A stretch of DNA of 64,000 nt from Arion vulgaris (lineage: Eukaryota > Mollusca > Gastropoda > Stylommatophora > Arionidae): contig CM036755.1 of assembly GCA_020796225.1 (NCBI GenBank), forward strand, positions 40,204,306-40,268,305. Direction: 5' to 3'. This document shows, one piece after another, positions 23,131 to 34,099 of this stretch. Positions within the stretch are counted from its first letter, which is position 1; each line of letters starts with the position of its first letter. The notes under the pieces were generated by a model. That model was not told the origin of the DNA, made no database searches, and saw only the letters and a program-made list of their open reading frames with translations. A program made the position numbers and the translations under genes.

Positions 23131-23950
23131 TGCTTGCTAACACAACGAACGCAACAGATAACAACAGAGATGAAACGTCTTAGGAGAGCAGCATGAGTGA
23201 CAATTAAAGATCAAATTAGAAATGAAGAAATTTAAAGAACACATGAAACCAGTGATTCCATTCATGAAAGAACAATATATTAAATAGTTTTGATCTTCTG
23301 ACAATAATGCTGTGGTATCATATGTTCTTAATAATGACTAGAAAACAGTTCTAGACATTCCTCCGAACCATGAAGTGTTTTTCTATGCCTCGTGAACATT
23401 GATTTTGAAGATTTGCTACAAAGTTTTCTAAGACCTATTCTGATTAACAAAAATAAAATTATTTTCTTTCATAATTTTGGTTTGGATTTGGATTTGGATA
23501 TTGACTTGTTACGTTAAACAGCAAAGTAATCGTTTCTGTCTATAATGTCTGTTGTATAGAACCACTGTCTGTATTTCGTTTGTCTCCTACCTTTTGCTTG
23601 ATAATTGTTTTTTTTCAATTTGACGAAGGTCTGGAGAAGACCATTATGGAAGGAGGAAGACCACGAAGAAGATGAGTATTCAGGATGTAACTGATGATTT
23701 AAACATAACGACTGCAGAGTTTTACTTATTTGATATTAGTAAAATAAGATCGAATTTGATTTGGTATACATGTAGAACTTTAACAGTACAGTAGTAAAGT
23801 ATTCATATAATTACACATTTGCTTGCTAAACGTTGCTTTTGTCGAAAGCACAATATTTGCTAAAAATAAACATCTGACCGATGAGAGAGAAAAATTCGAA
23901 GGACTGTTGGGGGTATGCAAAGTTCTGCTCAGGATAAGCTATTTGATTAT
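23130..23950 (+). mobile_element. LINE 3' remnants with repeat I inserted
   Basis: 23140-23320 resembles the LINE end at 14810-15000 (ACAACAGAGATGAAACGTCT). 23620-23710 and 23880-23930 resemble the LINE tail at 56400-56590 (GTCTGGAGAAGACCATTATG; AAAGTTCTGCTCA). A ~150-bp repeat (23715-23870) separates the last two parts. It has a second copy at 31680-31832 (TAGTAAAGTATTCATATAA; AGCACAATATTTG). Confidence 0.55.
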
Positions 23951-24028
23951 GATACCAGGAACCACGATTACCACTACTGTGTAAGTGTTCTGTCGTATAC
24001 ACTTTCATATGAAAATGAAAATCGTGGC

Positions 24029-24262
24029 ATATCCCAAAGGACGTAGCCATCAACCACAGTAAACAAGTCGTTGATTTTCTAGGCACCACTTATACGTTTA
24101 GTAGTTTTCCATTGCTTTCTGAACGGGTGGCGCCATCGTCCTTTGTTAAAATCAACGGAAACAATTTGCAAGCAAACTGTCAGCAGCGTGATTCGAACTC
24201 AGAACGTCGGGGTTAATAGACAGAGTCACTAACCCCTAGGCCACAGATGCCACCTTCATATA
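24029..24262 (-). mobile_element. tRNA-derived SINE, family E
   Basis: On the minus strand it starts with TGGCCTAGGGG, a match to box A (TRGYNNARNNG). It then has GAGTTCGAATCACGC, close to box B, and a body ending in GGCTACGTCCTTTGGGATAT. The second copy (27204-27425) is within the direct repeat. A partial copy lies at 61880-61980. Confidence 0.75.
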
Positions 24263-24379
24263 GCTTTAGCAAAAGCAACAAATGTTCCATTCTGGGAAAA
24301 CAATGAAGAAGATGTTTACTTAAATTAAAACAACGGACAATATTTTCCATCATCAGCAACCATTGCTGTTTAATTTATT

Positions 24380-24850
24380 ACTTACTTATTCCGCTCCTCG
24401 CGGAGCATAGGGCCTCAACAGTTGTTCACCACTTTTCCCGGTCTCTTGCTGTTTTTTATGGCCTTCCAAGACAGTCCAGCACCTCTCAAACGCGATTGTG
24501 GTGCCGCGACCCGCAAGGGAATCAAAGAATAGTACCACTGCGACCTATACGGAATGGCGTAAGAGTCGACTGGTGTAGGACCTAGGAAAGCTACCTGGTA
24601 AATAAAAAACATCACAGAAATATAATGTGTTGGCCTACTCGTAGGCGCATAAATGGCACAACATACAATCGCTTTTATGCTCAGATCACATACAAATCAC
24701 ACAGATTGGTTAACAAGTGGCCGATATGGAGCGTTCTAAGAAGAAGAAGAAGAAGAGGAGGTTCCCCAAGTAGATTTCTTCTCCATGTGTCTATGAGTTT
24801 CGTTGTCTTTACGGGTTCCATTTAAGGGCTTTAGTGACACTCGACTGTGT
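24380..24850 (-). mobile_element. LINE L4 end split by SINE A
   Basis: Outer parts (CTCGCGGAGCATAGGGCCTC at 24396; TTAGTGACACTCGACTG at 24832) match the LINE end at 49130-49335. In between, SINE A at 24490-24755 is inserted on the plus strand: GTGCCGCGACCCGCAAGGG head, and a tail of five GAA units at 24739. Confidence 0.7.
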
Positions 24851-24854
24851 CTTC

Positions 24855-25320
24855 CCGACCAACCGGTCGCTATTTTCTTCTTTTAATTTATGTCATCATG
24901 TCTGCTAAATCACAGCCAGGCTATAGCCCAGGACGTACAACTCGCCAGGTATTCCCTGACCTAGATAAGAAAAGGGGGCTGACTATATTCTTAAGATCTC
25001 TTTACGAAATCCATTACTGTACAGACATACATTTCATGACAAACATCGTAAATGGATTATAGATAATAAACTTGAGATATGGTCATAAAATGAATTTTAT
25101 TTTAATCAAATGATCATGGTTTTATTCATATTTGGTTTTATTCATATTTAACACATCTTTAAGAAAATTCAATGTAGAAGCTCAAAATGATTAACAAAGT
25201 ATTGCAGAACAACAGTTGCATTATAATGTAATACATAGCTGTATAATAAGGTACAATATACATTTCTAACAGACACAGAAGTTGCTTTAACTGTAGCACA
25301 CTTTGTTGTTCTTTTATATA
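24855..25320. other. AT-rich unique DNA in repeat X
   Basis: No gene was recognised. The frame at 24847-25062 has no known domain. This segment is repeated in copy B with many single-base differences. Confidence 0.45.
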
Positions 25321-25335
25321 TGTCCATCTTACTTA

Positions 25336-27203
25336 CTTACTTACTTAATCCCGTCATGCCTAGTGACACATGGGGCTTCAGAAAGGACTTTCCATGCTCC
25401 CTGTCCCGTGCAACCTTCAGCGCAGAGCCCACGTCAGAGATGCGGTGTCCAGTTCCTCTTCCATCATGCGCCTCCATGTTGTCCGTGGTCTGCCTTTCTT
25501 TCTCTTTCCTCTGGTGTCCAAGTGAGGGCTATCCTTGCAGGCATTTCTTGTCTCATTCTCATAACATGTCCGAGCCATTTCCATCTTTTCTTTTTGAGTA
25601 TGTCATTCATTGCCTCTTGTCTTGTGTCTTGGAGTAGTTGGTTATTGGATATTTTTACTGGCCAAAAGATTTCCAAGATTCTGCGAAGACAAGAGTGGTG
25701 GAAAACTGACAGCCTGCTAGTATCTCCTTTGTTCATCCTCCAACACTCAGATCCGTAGAGCAAAACTGGCAAAACAATGCTTTTATAGAGTTTAAGCTTT
25801 GTGGTCCTATTGTAGATTTTGGACTTCCATACTGGTTTCATTCTGGCAAAAGCGGTTCTGGCCTTACTCAGACGTGATTTTATATCTTCCTCTGTGCCAC
25901 CATCTAGTGTCAGTACGCTACCAAGATATGTAAACTGCTCAACCCTTTCCAGTGTTTCATCTTCTAACATTACTGGTTGTTGGATTTCACTGTTTGTCAT
26001 AATTTTTGTTTTTCCTGTGTTTGTTTTGAGGCCTACTGTCTTTGCCGTGCTGTGAAGTATTGTACTTTCTCTTGTATATGTTCATCATTTTGTGACACCA
26101 GGGCTATATCGTCTGCAAAGTCCAGGTCCTCAAGCATCTCGAAAGGGTCCATCTTATTCCTCTTGGTGCTTGTTGTTTTATGGCATTTTTAGCACCCAGT
26201 CAATTGTAATACTAAACAAAAGAGAGGACATTACGCATCCCTGCCTTACACAGATTTTACTGGGAATGTTTTGTTGGAATTCTTTAGGTTGCAGGAGAAA
26301 TCTTTATAGAAGAGGGCTATGATGTTGACAAGCTTCTGCGGTACGCCGTATTGTCTCAGTATCTTCCAAAGGCTGTCTCTGTGGACGCTGTCGAATGCCT
26401 TTTCAAAATCTATGAAGTTGATATATATAGTCCTTGCCACTCGCTACATTGTTCTAAAATGTTACGCAGGGTAAATATGTGTTCATTTGTTCCTCTTCCT
26501 TTCCTAAATCCTGCTTGCTCCATTCGTAGACACTTGTCTACTGCTTCTTGTATTCGCATTATGACAATTTTGCAGAATATCTTACTTGGGATTGAAAGCA
26601 ACGTGATTCCTCTCCAGTTATTGCAATCTGTTAGGTCTCCTTTCTTGGGGATTTTCACCACAGTAACCCTAGTCCAATCCTTAGGCAATTCTTCTTTCTC
26701 CCAGATATCTGCAAACAATGGCTCTAATATGTTTGCAGCTAAGATTGGATCGATCTTGAAAAGCTCTGCTGTCATTTCATCATTTCTCGGTGCTTTGTTG
26801 TTTCTCAGGGATCCAATAGCTTTTACTATTTCTTGCTTTTCTGGCAATTTGAGGTTGATATCAATATCCTGTGCGGCCGGTGGATATCCGGTGGATGTTC
26901 AGGATCAGGTCTGTTTAGCACATCTTCAAAGTGGGATGTCCATCTCATATCCTGCTCCTGCTCTGTTGTCAACAGTTGTCCTAGGCTGTTTCTGACTGGC
27001 ATGTTATGGTTGTGTCTTTTACCTCCGCATAATTGTTTGGTAATCTTGTACAGTGTGTGCAGATCATGTACTTTAGCAGCTTTTTCTGCTATTTCTGCTG
27101 TCTTTTCCATAAATTGTCTCTTGTCTGTTCTAGCACTTCTTTTTACCATTTTGTTTAGTTCTGTATATTCTTTCTTGCCTTATCTTTTTGACGTTCTGAT
27201 CTA
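25336..27203 (-). pseudogene. 5'-truncated LINE reverse transcriptase
   Basis: On the minus strand the order is: a helical linker (27149-26826), reverse transcriptase fingers with EIVKAIGSLRNNKAP, NNWRGITLLSIPSKIF (near 26620), QAGFRKGRGTNEHI, the first catalytic aspartate in FIDFEKAFDSVHR (near 26400), the FADD box (26108-26119), and a thumb/C-terminal part with FTYLGSVLTLDGGTEEDI and KWLGHVMRM. At least three frameshifts break it. The 5' endonuclease domain is missing. The 3' tail is (TAAG)4 in element orientation, at 25332-25350. A short microsatellite tail suits the RTE group of LINEs, but the clade is an inference. Confidence 0.85.
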
Positions 27204-28456
27204 ATATCCAAAGGACGTAGCCATCAACCACAGTAAATCAGTCGTTGATTTTCTAGGCACCACTTATACGTTTAGTAGTTTTCCATTGCTTTCTGAACGG
27301 GTGGCGCCATCGTCCTTTGTTAAAATCAACGGAAACAATTTGCAAGCAAACTGTCAGCAGCGTGATTCGAACTCAGAACGTCGGGGTTAAGACAGGAGTC
27401 ACTAACCCCTAGGCCACAGATGCCACCTTCATTAGCTTTAGCAAAGCAACAAATGTTCCATTCTGGGAAAACAATGAAGAAGATGTTTACTTAAATTAAA
27501 ACAACGGACAATATTTTTCCATCATCAGCAACCATTGCTGTTTAATTTATTATTTTATTCGCTCGCAGGAGCTTAGCCTCAACAGTTGTCTCCACTCTTT
27601 CCCGGTCTCTTGCTGTTTTTGTAGGCCTTCCAAGACAGTCCAGCACCTCTCAAACGCGATTGTGGTGCCGCGACCCGCAAGGGAATCAAAGAATAGTACC
27701 ACTGACTATACGAGAATGGCGTAAGAGTCGACTGGTGAGACCAGGAAAGCACCTGGTAAATAAAAAACATCACAGAAATATAATGTGTTGGCCTACTCGT
27801 AGGCGCATAAATGGCACAACATACAATCGCTTTTATGCTCAGATCACATACAAATCACACAGATTGGTTAACAAGTGGCCGATGGGGAGCGTTCTAAGAA
27901 GAAGAAGAAGAAGAGGGGGTTTCCCCCAAGTAGATTTCTTCCGTTTTTGGTTTTCGTTGTCTTTACGGGTTCCTTTTAAGGGCTTTAGGACACTCGACTG
28001 TGTCTTCCGACCAACCGGTCGCTATTTTCTTTTTTTAATTTATGTCATCATGTCCTAAATCACAGCCAGGTTGGGCCCAGGCGACAACTCGCCAGGTTTT
28101 CCCCCACCAGATAAGAAAAGGGGGCTGATATATTCTTAAGATCTTTTACAAAACCATTCACAGAAAAATTTCATGACAAAATCAAATGGATTATAGATAA
28201 TAAAATTGAGATATTATAAATAATTTTTTTTTAATCAAAAGATCATGGTTTTATTCATATTTGGTTTTATTCATATTTAACACATCTTTAAGAAAATTCA
28301 ATGTAGAAGCTCAAAAAGATTAACAAAGTTTCAGAACAACAGTTTTCATTATAATGTAAACATTGAAATAAAGGGACAATATACATTTTAACAGACACAA
28401 AAGTTCTTTAACTGTAGCACACTTTGTTGTTCTTTTATATATGTCCATCTTACTTA
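27204..28456. repeat. Direct repeat X, copy B
   Basis: Second copy of 24029-25335 with the same SINE E, LINE L4 and SINE A arrangement (SINE A at 27660-27915). Many one- to few-base deletions relative to copy A appear in 27540-28400, several in homopolymers. It ends at CTTACTTA, after which unique sequence GATCATTG begins. Confidence 0.9.
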
Positions 28457-28479
28457 GATCATTGATATGTAATGATAAA

Positions 28480-29325
28480 TTTGTAAAAATTGACTATAAA
28501 AAATTACTTCTAGTGAAGTTTAAGACCCTTCCAAGTTTATACATTTTATAGACATTTGAAGGTCTTTTAATTTATTTAACATTCAAAATTGCCACCATCT
28601 CCAAATGACCTCAATAAATCTGCTGTTTCTTGATTTCCCCTGGAACCCAAGCTGCAATATTGTACTAAAAAATTGAAGGCTAGTGAAACTTTCTGCCTCT
28701 TTTTGAGGGGAAAGGGTTTTACTAGTTAAAGTTGGTGCCAACTTCACAATACTCAGACCTCATTTGAAAATTTTTTTCAAAAAAAGAAGCACTTGCTACT
28801 TGGCTAGAATTGGCTTTGAATTGATGTTTTTTCAGAAGTAACTCGGTTGTAGGGATAATAATGTCTGCTCCATTTTTCTGGTTTTTAATTTCCCCAACAT
28901 TTCAACAGATGCACTGGGTCATACAATAAAAATATTTTTACCAGCAATTCCATTTTTTATATTTTACTGTTTTTTAAAATTTATTAAAAATTTTGGTTAA
29001 CTGGTTGTTGTCTGAAGTCCCCGGAACTGTGAAACCGCACTTTTGTACACTGTTGATGATCTAAAGCAATTTTGTCAAAGACCCCTTATGTCATCCTGTA
29101 CATAGGCACGCCGACAATTTCCCGTAATTTCCCAAACACTGAGAAAAAAAAGCCTTCTTTTTCTATTCATGAGTTTTCAGCCCTCCCAATAACCTCCCCC
29201 TGGTATGTTCAGCTGATTTGATATGAATTTCATCCATTTGTACTGAAATTTTTCCAACCAGGTTTTCATTTTAAAAATTTCTGTTGCAGAAGCTGTCTCT
29301 TGACAATGAAAGGAGAGTTAAATTT
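28480..29325 (-). pseudogene. P-type transposase core, frameshifted
   Basis: Minus-strand pieces in different frames resemble P-element/THAP9 transposases. A VQMDEIHIKS-like segment at about 29213-29243 matches the conserved D-E-M-H-I-K region. A YDPVHLLK-like segment sits near 28910-28930 (compare D-P-x-H-L-x-K). A LALQFF-like stretch lies near 28640-28680. No frame stays open for long. It follows directly from the THAP-domain frame upstream, so it is the rest of the same element. Confidence 0.6.
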
Positions 29326-30327
29326 TTAATGAGATGGATGTGGGGACATAATAAGAGATTTTCTGATAAATCTATAGCATGGGAATTTCAAAAAAACCAT
29401 ATGGGGAAAACATAATGTACAACTACTGTAGCGTCTTCTGTATTTGTCCTTATTGACAAGTTGTACCTGCTCCAAGATAAATGTTAGTTGTTTTTCATGT
29501 ATGTGTGTATTAGTATCTTCTGATGATAATATTAATTCTCTAACAATTTCTAAATTACTATATGCTTCTTCTAATAAATCACTAATACTCTTTATGTTTG
29601 GAGAAGTAGCAGGATCAGTATCTTTGTAGTGGATCAGTAAATTTTCCAGCTGTGACCACCTCTCAAGTTTACTGTTAATTAAAATCCAATCAAGATATTT
29701 ACCAGACACTTGTTTATTTTCTACATAAACTTGTACACTCATGTCTGGTAAAACATTTACACTTACAGAAATGGATGGTGCACTGTTTGCTTTCACATTC
29801 ATAGTATACAAAACAAGACAAGTAAATATATCCTCTGTGACTGTATGCATTCTCCAGTTTTTATCTAACAAGTCTTTTAACTTTGCTGTTATCTCACACT
29901 GTAAAGTTGGAAAATCTTGTATAATATCTGCAGACAACCACTCAGCTGTTCTATTGTCATGTTTGCTGACGATTTCTGCTACTCTTATTTCTGGATCTTT
30001 GAGATTGTGGTTGTTGACTCGATAAATAAGATGGCAATTCAGGAAAAAGAGATGGATAAGCAGTTTTTTTAAACCAGGATGCTTCCGAGGAAGTTCATGT
30101 TTAATTCCACATTTATCTATAAATGTATCAGACAATATAATGTCACATGGATGAAAATGTTTACGACACACAACGCTTGATTTAGCTGGTGACCAGTCTT
30201 TTCGTGGAATGCATTTCTTCCATCTGTCTCTCCTATCAGAATTTGAAGGGAATTTAAAAACACTCACATATTCTTTAGTCGAGTCGTAGTTCGATTTACA
30301 TCCAGGAACACAGCACTTTTTGCCCAT
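29326..30327 (-). CDS. THAP-domain protein, P-type transposon N-terminus
   Basis: An open frame of 333 codons. Residues 1 to about 85 form a THAP zinc-finger DNA-binding domain: KKCCVPGCKSNY at the start, FKFPSN, RRDRWKKCI, then VVCRKHF (the C-x2-H half) and HELPRKHPG in place of the common terminal box. THAP domains occur in P-element transposases, THAP9 and many animal regulators. The middle region (EWLSADIIQDFPTLQCEI) is not assigned. The last ~40 residues are probably out of frame with the true transposase, whose core continues downstream in shifted frames. It looks like a decaying transposon, not a host gene. An in-frame start is supported by the copied start region upstream. Confidence 0.75.
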   Translation of the reverse strand: MGKKCCVPGCKSNYDSTKEYVSVFKFPSNSDRRDRWKKCIPRKDWSPAKSSVVCRKHFHPCDIILSDTFIDKCGIKHELPRKHPGLKKLLIHLFFLNCHLIYRVNNHNLKDPEIRVAEIVSKHDNRTAEWLSADIIQDFPTLQCEITAKLKDLLDKNWRMHTVTEDIFTCLVLYTMNVKANSAPSISVSVNVLPDMSVQVYVENKQVSGKYLDWILINSKLERWSQLENLLIHYKDTDPATSPNIKSISDLLEEAYSNLEIVRELILSSEDTNTHIHEKQLTFILEQVQLVNKDKYRRRYSSCTLCFPHMVFLKFPCYRFIRKSLIMSPHPSH

Positions 30328-30697
30328 TTTAAGATGAAAACAATACGCACAAATTTAATTTAACACTCTGCAATATCAGTAATCCAAATATTTGTTGTAG
30401 ATAAATATACAAGGACTCAAAATCGAATAAGATAGCAAGACACGCTGACGTTCTATCGTTTACCGACACACACAAAATGTCAGACCACTTTAGTTCGATT
30501 TATATCCAGAAACACAGCACTTTTTGACCATTTTAAGATGAAAACAATATGCACAAATTTAATTTAACACTCTGCAATATCAGTAATCCAAATATTTGTT
30601 GTAGATAAATATCCAAGGACTCAAAATCGAATAAGATAGCAAGACACGCTGACGTTCTATCGTTTACCGACACACACAAAATGTCAGACCACTTTAC
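30285..30697 (-). repeat. Tandem duplication of THAP start region
   Basis: Two ~205-bp copies, 30285-30490 and 30492-30697, each ending in ACACACAAAATGTCAGACC. The outer copy carries a second start with the first 13 or so codons in altered form: MVKKCCVSGYKSN against MGKKCCVPGCKSN. The outer copy has lost the second zinc-binding cysteine and runs out at the copy border. Confidence 0.85.
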
Positions 30698-30819
30698 GGA
30701 AGAGAGAAAACCTGGTGTCCGGCCCAGTTAGTTTATAGTTGGCTCTGGCTAAATTGAATGTGGAAAATATTTCATTTGTATGAAAAATTCAATAAATCTG
30801 AAGAAAAGGAACAATCAAT

Positions 30820-31495
30820 CAATGCCATGCCTGCCGGCGTAGGCGATCATGTCTCTCCACAACTCTCTTTGCTTGGTGCATGTAATCAGTTCTGACGTCG
30901 ATATTTTGTCGAACCATGATGTTAGGCCATCCAACATCTTCTCCTCTGTCTTCCACGATCTCTCCTTCCCTGAATTTTACCTGTAGTCACTAAATGTTCT
31001 AAACCTTCTCTTCGCATTATATGCCCGAAGAACCTTGATTGTCGGATTCTTATTCTTTTGATAAGGTTTCTTTGTGTGCATGCCTGATTTAAAACCTCCA
31101 CGTTTGTTTTCTTTGCTGTCCATGGAATTCTCAACATTCTTCTGTAAAACCACATCTCTGTGGTTTCCAATGATCGTATTGATTGTTTGTTCAGTGTCCA
31201 TGATTCGCTGCCATACATAAGAATTGGTTCAATATAGCATTGGAGTACTCGTTTTCGCAGTGTCATTGGTAGTGAGTTCACGCATAGTGTGTCTTCATTT
31301 TCATAAAAGCTGCTTTCGTTTGAGCTATTCTACTCCTAATCTCTGTTGTACATCTTCCATCTGGTGTTAAGAATGTTCCTAGATACTTGAATCGATGGAC
31401 TTGTTTCAGTGTTGTGTTATTTATTTTGATATTGCATGTTGGTGTTTCTTGAACAGACAATCCTAATACTAAAGAGCATGCGAACACTTCCAAAA
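30820..31495 (-). mobile_element. LINE 3' end, family L3
   Basis: Minus-strand frames 31278-31493 (KYLGTFLTPDGRCTTEIRSR) and 30922-31281 ([19 protein letters not shown], then FGHIMRREGLEHLVTTGK and RRDRGRQRRR) are the C-terminal end of a non-LTR reverse transcriptase. They are separated by one frameshift. Related 3' fragments occur at 41990-42200, 55330-55650, 56645-56960, 58560-59017 and 62885-63110. Confidence 0.8.
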
Positions 31496-31502
31496 TTCGT
31501 GA

Positions 31503-31605
31503 ACATCTTTTACCAACCGATATATAAAATGATGCACTTGACAGAAATCATTTTTACCAACCGATATATAAAATGATGCACTTGACAGAAATCATTGATT
31601 GTTAC
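31503..31605. repeat. 50-bp tandem duplication
   Basis: Two adjacent copies of TTTTACCAACCGATATATAA followed by AATGATGCACTTGACAGAAATCA. Confidence 0.9.
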
Positions 31606-31679
31606 CTTTTGCTATAGATAACAGTCGCAACTTTCGTCAAATATTTTGGTGCCTACCCAAACCTTTAGTACTATAATAT

Positions 31680-31832
31680 TTTACTTATTTCTTATTAGTA
31701 AAATAACAGCGATGTTGATTTGGTGTACATATAGAACTTTAATAGTACGGTAGTAAAGTATTCATATAAATCCACATTTGTGTGCTAAATATGCTTTTGT
31801 CACAAGCACAATATTTGTTTCAAATAAATATT
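31680..31832. repeat. Repeat I, second copy
   Basis: It matches 23715-23870 (TTGATTTGGT, AGAACTTTAA, TAGTAAAGTATTCATATAA, AGCACAATATTTG). The nature is unknown; no terminal inverted repeats were seen. Confidence 0.6.
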
Positions 31833-31849
31833 TAATCATGATTATGTTT

Positions 31850-32820
31850 GTATCTGCTATTGTTTTACTTAACAATACTATTACTTTATTATATATGCTA
31901 GCCAGGGACAACACACGGGTGGACCAGTCATCTCTCGCGATCCCCGCCTAGACAGATGAACCAGATTTTATCATGAATGCTACCGTTGTTTTAAGGGACC
32001 GTCCCTCCGTACAGCTTCTCACGAAGCTCGGTGTTATCGGGCCAGGTTTGTTTTCTTAAGTCTTCTATTTTTTGACGGTCTCGCAGTATTGGACCAGTCA
32101 TCTAAATCACTTCCTCTGATTTTCTCTTGAAATACATCATTTCGTGTCTGGGCATGTTTAATTGAATAATCCTCTAAAAAACATATTATAGTTACACTAC
32201 TGTTATCAGCACCTCATAGTGATGATGACTACATCAATTGACAGTTGTCTGTCAAGAAAGTTAAACCTGAATGTCAAATTTACTTAGATAAACTCTCCTT
32301 GAAGAGGTGTTAAAATTTCATACAGGTAGACCCGATTTGAACAGAGAATAAACCAAATTGGTTCCAAACTGTCGTGTTATAAACAATAGATAACGGACTT
32401 GTGTCATCACCTCCGTTACCTGTAACAGGTGAATGTGCTGACACTGTTTGTATATAGGTGAAACATCATCACCTGCTGTTGACGGGGATAAAGTAAGTGT
32501 TGACATTTCTGAAATAATTTGAAATGACGTTGTGGTAAACGTAGTCGAGGAAAATTGACGACGCTAAACATTGTCCGTTAGAAGAATGCCATTTAAGTAA
32601 GAACTTTCATTATTTTTCTGTCTAGCGTCGTGAAGGTGCTTCCATCGATCTGAAGGTGTTTCTAGTAGCTCCTTTCTATCGTACACAGGAGACTCGAACA
32701 CTTTGGTATCTTGCGCATTGTTTTGAGTTTTGAAAACTCGACTTCTATAATCTCACTAGGTCGTTACATTGTAGTGGTTTGGGGTATAATCTCGATATAG
32801 GGGGAAGCTACAGTAAAGCT
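31850..32820. other. No recognised feature
   Basis: No repeat shared within the window and no supported coding signal. Confidence 0.4.
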
Positions 32821-32824
32821 ATAT

Positions 32825-32935
32825 AAACTGGCGAAACATGTAATAACAAAGTATTGTAGTTTTACACAAAACAATGACAATACACGTCAACGTTTTGACA
32901 AAAAAGGCCTTTATCAAGCAGTAAGGAAATGTCAG
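32825..32935 (-). mobile_element. Element H fragment
   Basis: In H orientation (minus strand) it reads GCTTGATAAAGGCC, TTGTCAAAACGTTGACGTG, CTACAATACTTTGTTATTAC, ATGTTTCGCC, and the terminal GCTTTACTGTAGCTTC. Confidence 0.65.
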
Positions 32936-33004
32936 GTCAGACAAATCCAAGTATTACCTTATGCCGAAATGTGTCCGACGCAGGGTTGTGAATCACACTC
33001 TCTG

Positions 33005-33258
33005 ATCTTCTTCTTCTTTGCGTTCGTTCTTTACGACCAATTTTAATCACTCTTTGTGATATGTTTGATCTTTGCCAAGAACGTGTATACGTTGCACATT
33101 GGTTTGGTAGGCCCCCAACGCATAGACTTCTACACGTTTAGGACACGTGCATTAGATTTCAGCCTAACCTCCTTAGTCGCCTCCTACGACACGCGTGGCA
33201 GGTAACAGTGGTTCTATTCTTTACACCCCAAATTTGGGTCCCGGTAACCACTCGGGCG
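33005..33258 (-). mobile_element. SINE family B (related to A)
   Basis: It shares the GTCGCCTCCTACGAC block and general layout with SINE A but has its own sequence (TTTGCGTTCGTTCTTTACGA; CAAATTTGGGTCCCGGTAAC). Other copies lie at 43140-43396 (minus) and 57395-57560 (plus, head only), with a scrap near 54830. Confidence 0.65.
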
Positions 33259-33259
33259 A

Positions 33260-33450
33260 CACTCGCTGATCAGACTGAGAGAGATAGGTGTCGATGTTGG
33301 TACAGTTGGAAAAGAATGACATCCCAAATATGCAAAGAGATTAATTAATAAAAGAACTGTCATGTTGTGCTGCTGGATTTGTTGAGGCTGAGATTGGAGC
33401 ACCTATGGACATGTCTGAAGTGCTATGATGATAGTCCTCATATAACTGAT
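33260..33450 (+). mobile_element. LINE C-terminal end (RNase H family)
   Basis: It corresponds to 39385-39595: CTCGCTGATCAGACTGAGAG, AATATGCAAAGAGATTAATT, GAGATTGGAGCACCTATGGA. In the better copy this encodes a K-Y-A-K-R-F ... E-H-L-W-T-C-P-E-C module. It is truncated. Confidence 0.6.
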
Positions 33451-33609
33451 TGATAACCACGATGAGTGGTTAACTTGGTTGATACAAAGGAACACATAGA
33501 AGAAGAAGATTTTCAGAATAAAAATTAACATATTTTTGTGTAGGTATGTGAGAGCTGGACACAAACTGCAGATACGATAAGAATAATTCAGATTTTTTAT
33601 TAAATGATT

Positions 33610-33862
33610 GCTCACCCGTGTTGTGCCGGGACCCGTAAGGGAAGCAAAAGTAGTACCACTGCAACCTACAAGGCATGTCGTAAGAGGCGACTGATGTAGG
33701 ACCTAGGAAGCTACCCTAGTAAATAAAAAGCAGCGCAGAAATCGGATGTGCTGTCCTACTTGTAGGTGCATAACTGGCACAACGTACAATCGCTCTTAGG
33801 TTTAGATCCATACAAATCACACAGAGTGGTTAACAAGTGGTCGATATGGAGCGTTAGAAGGA
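33610..33862 (+). mobile_element. SINE A copy
   Basis: Head TGTTGTGCCGGGACCCGTAA, then GTCGTAAGAGGCGACTGATG, ATCGGATGTGCTGTCC and TGGTCGATATGGAGCGTT, near full length. Confidence 0.8.
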
Positions 33863-34099
33863 GAAAACGAAATCTTATTCGTGCATAATGTTTTTTCACT
33901 GTCTCTGTTTTTTCTGCGGGTCCCCTTTTGCGTAGGTGACCTTCTGTTTTGTAACAATTGTATATGAGTAGCATTGCCATTTGAAGCGCACTGTTGGTAA
34001 TATGATGATTTGGCAGAACCATTTAATTTGTTGTTTCTTGATGAAGTTCAATGCTGAAGTTGTATACACACTTTTCCCCTGATCCCTTGAATTCTAAAC

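Larger units (their letters stand above)
24029..25335. repeat. Direct repeat X, copy A
   Basis: About 1.3 kb, repeated at 27204-28456 on the other side of a truncated LINE. It begins ATATCCCAAAGGACGTAGCC and ends TGTCCATCTTACTTA. It contains a tRNA-derived SINE (minus), a LINE L4 end (minus) split by a SINE A copy (plus), and about 450 bp of AT-rich unique DNA. Confidence 0.9.

Noticed and set aside
24190..24262. tRNA gene on minus strand
   Set aside because: The box A/B sequence continues into a repeated SINE body and occurs in at least two copies.
25303..26995. Plus-strand genes at 25303-25758 and 26351-26995
   Set aside because: These are the antisense shadow of a LINE reverse transcriptase with a clear FADD box on the minus strand.
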